DNA of 8,163 bases from Candidatus Dadabacteria bacterium RIFCSPHIGHO2_12_FULL_53_21 (lineage in GTDB: Bacteria; Desulfobacterota_D; UBA1144; Nemesobacterales; UBA2774): the NCBI GenBank assembly GCA_001775255.1, contig MFCJ01000031.1, positions 1 through 8,163 on the forward strand, in the 5' to 3' direction. The notes beneath the pieces were generated by a model, which was not told the origin of the DNA, did not search any database, and saw nothing but the letters and a program-made list of their open reading frames with translations. Numbering within the stretch: the first letter of the stretch is position 1; the number at the start of each line of letters is the position of its first letter. Below are positions 5,930 to 8,163 of the stretch, piece by piece. The translations under genes were made by a program, and so were the position numbers.

Positions 5930-5961
5930 GTCATTCCCGAGTGTCTTAATCGGGAATCCAG
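5930..5961 (+). repeat. GTCATTCCCG...CGGGAATCCAG palindromic repeat, plus orientation
   Basis: ATTCCCGA (5933-5940) and TCGGGAAT (5950-5957) form a perfect 8-bp stem with a 9-base loop. The flanks are GTC on the left and CCAG on the right. The same asymmetric ends occur inverted at 6042-6155, which marks the two as members of one family. Confidence 0.7.
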
Positions 5962-5990
5962 AATTAATCTTTTCTGTTTATGCAATAAAT

Positions 5991-6027
5991 AAAATCCTCC
6001 CTCCCCCTCCTTTACGAAAGGAGGGAA
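5991..6027 (-). repeat. TTCCCyCCTTT-AAAGGrGGG palindromic repeat, minus orientation
   Basis: CCCTCCTTT (6005-6013) and AAAGGAGGG (6017-6025) form a perfect 9-bp stem with a 3-base loop. Read on the minus strand the unit is a stem followed by further G-rich sequence and GGATTTT, the same plan as 6162-6195. Such a stem could also act as a transcription barrier in either direction. Confidence 0.65.
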
Positions 6028-6041
6028 TTACAGATAAAAGA

Positions 6042-6155
6042 CTGGATTCCCGCTTTTAGCATTTGTTTAATCGACTTACCAAAGACAAATAACAGTCTTC
6101 AGTCTAAGGTTGGGTGTCCAATTGCTTACTCGTTCGCAATTGTTGCGGGAATGAC
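6042..6155 (-). repeat. GTCATTCCCG...CGGGAATCCAG repeat, minus orientation, long-spacer form
   Basis: ATTCCCGC (6046-6053) and GCGGGAAT (6145-6152) are exact reverse complements 91 bases apart, with CTGG on the left and GAC on the right, i.e. the ends of the 5930-5961 unit inverted. The interior holds its own hairpin, CAATTGC (6119-6125) with GCAATTG (6136-6142). This may be two half-repeats or one element with an expanded centre; it has no coding capacity. Confidence 0.5.
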
Positions 6156-6161
6156 AAAATT

Positions 6162-6195
6162 TTCCCCCTTTGTAAAGGGGGATTCAGGGGGATTT
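6162..6195 (+). repeat. TTCCCCCTTT-AAAGGGGG palindromic repeat, plus orientation
   Basis: CCCCCTTT (6164-6171) and AAAGGGGG (6174-6181) form a perfect 8-bp stem with a 2-base centre, followed by a second GGGGGATTT at 6187-6195. The pattern is one I recall as common in intergenic DNA of diverse environmental bacteria. Confidence 0.65.
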
Positions 6196-6223
6196 AAAAA
6201 CGAGGTCCTGAAACAAGTTCAGG
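6196..6223 (-). terminator. Candidate intrinsic terminator for the lysC-cimA unit, built from a repeat
   Basis: On the minus strand, 33 bases after the cimA stop codon, CCTGAA-CTTGT-TTCAGG (6223-6207) forms a 6-bp hairpin followed, after six bases, by TTTTT (6200-6196). The T-run is slightly far from the stem and the stem is modest, so termination could be weak. Confidence 0.45.
6208..6223 (+). repeat. Short hairpin repeat CTGAA-N5-TTCAGG, copy 2
   Basis: The 16-base unit differs from 5878-5893 at one loop position. With the extra C at 6207 the stem becomes CCTGAA/TTCAGG, 6 bp, around ACAAG. It also serves as the stem of the candidate cimA terminator. Confidence 0.65.
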
Positions 6224-6256
6224 ACGACAGACAGTGATTGCTTCCCAAGCCCCCGC

Positions 6257-7858
6257 TCAGCCCCGCGCTTTGGCTGCGCGTTTGGATTCGTCCTTGAGTA
6301 TCTTGTAGTCGATGCTGTCGACGAGCGCCTTCCAGCTGGCCTCGACTATGTTCTGGGAGACCCCGACGGTGCTCCAGTCGCTCTCGCCGTCGCCCGACTC
6401 GATGAGCACCCTCACGACCGCGTCGGTCCCGTGCTGTCTCGAAAGCACCCTCACCCTGTAGTCCTTAAGTGTGACTTCTTTGAGACCCGGATAGAATTTC
6501 TCGAGCGCCTTCCTCAAGCCCTGGTCTAGCGCGTGCACGGGGCCGTTCCCTATCGCGGCCATGTGCTCGGTGACTCCGTCCACCTGGACTATGAGCGTCG
6601 CCTCGGTGACGGACTCCTCGTCCTCGGTCCTCTTCTCCGTTATCGTGCGCACGCTTTTGAGCTCGAACGCCTTTCTGTATTCCCCGAGGGCCTTTCTCAC
6701 CAGGAGCTCGAACGATGCGTCGGCCCCTTCGAACTCGTACCCCTCGTTCTCGAGCTTCTTGAGCTCGTTAAGGATGGCGTTGACGCGCTTGTCCTGCGGG
6801 TCGAGCTCAATGCCTAACTCCTTCGCCTTGTATAAGATGTTGCTCCGCCCCGAGAGGTCGGAAATGAGGACGCGCCTCCTGTTCCCGACTATGTCCGGGT
6901 TGATATGCTCGTAGGTCTCCGATTTCTTCATCACCGCGCTTACGTGGAGCCCGCCCTTGTGGGCGAAGGCGCTCTCTCCGACAAACGGCCTATGCTTGAG
7001 CGGGGGCAGGTTGGTGAGCTCGTGTATGAAGTGCGATACGTCGTAGAGCCTTCTGAGGCCGTCCTCGTCGATGCAGTCTATGCCCAGCTTGAGTTTGAGA
7101 TTAGGCACGATCGAGCAGAGGTTCGCGTTCCCGCACCTCTCCCCGTAGCCGTTCATCGTCCCCTGTACCTGCTTCACGCCTTCCCTGACCGCGTAGAGCG
7201 TGTTCGCGACGCCCACTTCGCCGTCGTTGTGTGCGTGTATGCCGAGGTGGGGGTTGTCGAGCTTGAGGTTCACGTCCCTCACCGTCGCCTCTATCTCCCA
7301 GGGGAGCGTGCCCCCGTTCGTGTCGCAGAGGACGAGCACGTCGGCACCTGCGTCCTTTGCCGCTTTTATAGCCTCAATTGCGTACTTGGGGTTGTGCTTG
7401 TATCCGTCGAAGAAGTGCTCGGCGTCGAAGAATACCTCGTCCACGTATTTTTTCAGGTACGTAATGGAATCGTGGATTATTTCGAGGTTTTCCTTGAGAG
7501 GAATCCTCAAGGCTTCCTTAACGTGGAAGTCCCAGCTCTTGCCGACGATCGTTACCGCAGGTGTCTCCGCCTTGAGCAGCGCCTGGACGCTTCCGTCCTC
7601 ATCGCAGGTCTTTCCCGAGCGTCTGGTGCTGCCGAACGCCGCGACCTTCGATTTTCTCAGTCGTAATTTCTTGGCCTCCTCGAAGAACCCCTCGTCCCTT
7701 TCGTTAGAGCCCGGCCATCCGCCTTCTATGTAATGGACTCCGAGCTCGTCGAGCTTCTGGGCAATTCTCAACTTGTCGTGGATGGAGAAGGATATGCTTT
7801 CCCCCTGGGTCCCGTCGCGGAGCGTTACGTCGTATATCTTTACCGAATCCCGGCTCAT
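6257..7858 (-). CDS. cimA: (R)-citramalate synthase
   Basis: A 533-residue cytosolic enzyme of the LeuA/HMGL family that condenses pyruvate with acetyl-CoA to citramalate, the first step of the threonine-independent route to 2-oxobutanoate and isoleucine. The TIM-barrel half shows TLRDGTQ (residues 12-18, catalytic R14 and metal D15), LCDTNGG (177-183), metal-binding HAHND (208-212), GTMNGYGERCGNANLCS (233-249) and AHKGGLHVSAV (299-309). The C-terminal third (about 400-520) fits the LeuA-type regulatory and dimerisation domain, usually the site of isoleucine feedback. Length and motif spacing fit the long CimA subgroup better than 2-isopropylmalate synthase or homocitrate synthase. ATG at 7858 overlaps the stop of the aspartate kinase gene by 4 bases, with GGGGGA just upstream inside that gene, so translational coupling is likely. 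Confidence 0.94.
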   Translation of the reverse strand: MSRDSVKIYDVTLRDGTQGESISFSIHDKLRIAQKLDELGVHYIEGGWPGSNERDEGFFEEAKKLRLRKSKVAAFGSTRRSGKTCDEDGSVQALLKAETPAVTIVGKSWDFHVKEALRIPLKENLEIIHDSITYLKKYVDEVFFDAEHFFDGYKHNPKYAIEAIKAAKDAGADVLVLCDTNGGTLPWEIEATVRDVNLKLDNPHLGIHAHNDGEVGVANTLYAVREGVKQVQGTMNGYGERCGNANLCSIVPNLKLKLGIDCIDEDGLRRLYDVSHFIHELTNLPPLKHRPFVGESAFAHKGGLHVSAVMKKSETYEHINPDIVGNRRRVLISDLSGRSNILYKAKELGIELDPQDKRVNAILNELKKLENEGYEFEGADASFELLVRKALGEYRKAFELKSVRTITEKRTEDEESVTEATLIVQVDGVTEHMAAIGNGPVHALDQGLRKALEKFYPGLKEVTLKDYRVRVLSRQHGTDAVVRVLIESGDGESDWSTVGVSQNIVEASWKALVDSIDYKILKDESKRAAKARG

Positions 7859-8163
7859 TTCGTTTCCCCCAGCTCGAACGCGTCGTGGAGGGCCCTTACA
7901 GCGAGCTCCGTGTATTTCTCCTCGACGACGCAGGAAATCTTTATTTCGGACGTGCTTATCATCAGAATATTTATCCCCTCTTTCGCGAGCGTCGAAAACA
8001 TGCGGCTCGCAACTCCAGAGTGGGTTTTCATGCCGACGCCGACTAGCGAAACCTTGGCTATCTTGTCGTCGGAGATGATATTCTTCGCCCCGAGCTGCTT
8101 TGCAACCTTTTCAGTTAGTATAATCGATTTTTTAAAATCTGTCCTCGGCACGGTGAACGTCAT
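7855..8163 (-). CDS. lysC: Aspartate kinase, C-terminal ACT region (5' part outside window)
   Basis: The last 102 residues of an aspartokinase, which phosphorylates aspartate as the first step to lysine, threonine and methionine. The fragment covers the end of the first ACT domain (MTFTVPRTDFKKS) and most of the second: IAKVSLVGVGMKTHSGVASR, then FSTLAKEGINILMISTSEIK and the closing AVRALHDAFEL helix. These are near-invariant in the effector-binding region of lysine/threonine-regulated aspartokinases. The Met at the window edge is internal, not a start; the catalytic domain and true start lie beyond 8163. The stop (TGA at 7857-7855) overlaps the cimA ATG. The bifunctional ThrA/MetL type is unlikely because no homoserine dehydrogenase domain follows. 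Confidence 0.93.
   Translation of the reverse strand: MTFTVPRTDFKKSIILTEKVAKQLGAKNIISDDKIAKVSLVGVGMKTHSGVASRMFSTLAKEGINILMISTSEIKISCVVEEKYTELAVRALHDAFELGETK

Larger units (their letters stand above)
5808..6256. other. Convergent intergenic region packed with short palindromic repeats
   Basis: No credible gene is present: the short open frames lack ribosome sites and resemble no family. The stretch is AT-richer than the genes and holds at least seven recognisable repeat units from four families, listed separately: 5816-5846, 5878-5893, 5930-5961, 5991-6027, 6042-6155, 6162-6195 and 6208-6223. Two families occur in opposite orientation and one as a direct pair. It separates convergent transcription units and probably contains their terminators. 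Confidence 0.8.

Noticed and set aside
5808..6059. 83-codon open frame after YIP1 copy 3
   Set aside because: It runs through palindromic repeats, starts without a ribosome site and has a low-complexity product.
5816..6223. CRISPR array
   Set aside because: Repeats are of different families, differ in orientation and are not evenly spaced with unique spacers.
6905..7666. Long open frame (253 codons) on the plus strand inside cimA
   Set aside because: It is antisense to conserved CimA motifs, with Val/Glu/Arg-biased composition produced by the GC-rich codons of the real gene.

Overview
The window (8,163 bases, moderately GC-rich) reads as chromosomal DNA from an environmental bacterium, probably Gram-negative. 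ATA for Ile and AGG for Arg recur across most genes, alternative starts (GTG, TTG) are common, and most genes have clear Shine-Dalgarno sites. An aspartate kinase gene overlapping a citramalate synthase gene is an arrangement I recall from Geobacter-type Desulfobacterota (Deltaproteobacteria). The last intergenic region also carries small palindromic repeats typical of environmental genomes. I therefore lean weakly towards a Desulfobacterota-like lineage, but the sequence does not prove it.

Layout. Positions 1-323 are a non-coding leader with a probable promoter. Seven plus-strand genes follow: a Bax inhibitor-1/YccA-family membrane protein (324-1064), a small exported protein of unknown function with a TTG start (1131-1691), a DCC1/DUF393-type thiol-disulfide oxidoreductase-like protein (1737-2150), a two-domain protein joining a GNAT-type acyltransferase to a class V PLP aminotransferase (2197-3834), and three tandem paralogues of a YIP1-type multi-pass membrane protein (3916-4458, 4613-5137, 5277-5807). 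A gene-free stretch of about 450 bases (5808-6256) is packed with short palindromic repeats. Beyond it, on the minus strand and convergent with the rest, lies a lysC-cimA pair: the 3' end of aspartate kinase (running off the right edge) overlapping citramalate synthase by 4 bases.

How the genes fit together. The minus-strand pair is a coherent amino-acid module. Aspartate kinase feeds the Lys/Thr/Met branch, and citramalate synthase makes 2-oxobutanoate for isoleucine from pyruvate and acetyl-CoA without threonine. The plus-strand genes are a looser set of envelope and accessory genes. The YIP1 genes have separate gaps and at least two candidate promoters, so they are probably not one tight operon. 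I found no phage, IS, CRISPR, tRNA or rRNA signal and no obvious new defence or mobile system. The items most worth a second look are the acyltransferase-aminotransferase fusion, the YIP1 triplication with its unevenly conserved 5' ends, and the repeat cluster, one copy of which may serve as the cimA terminator.
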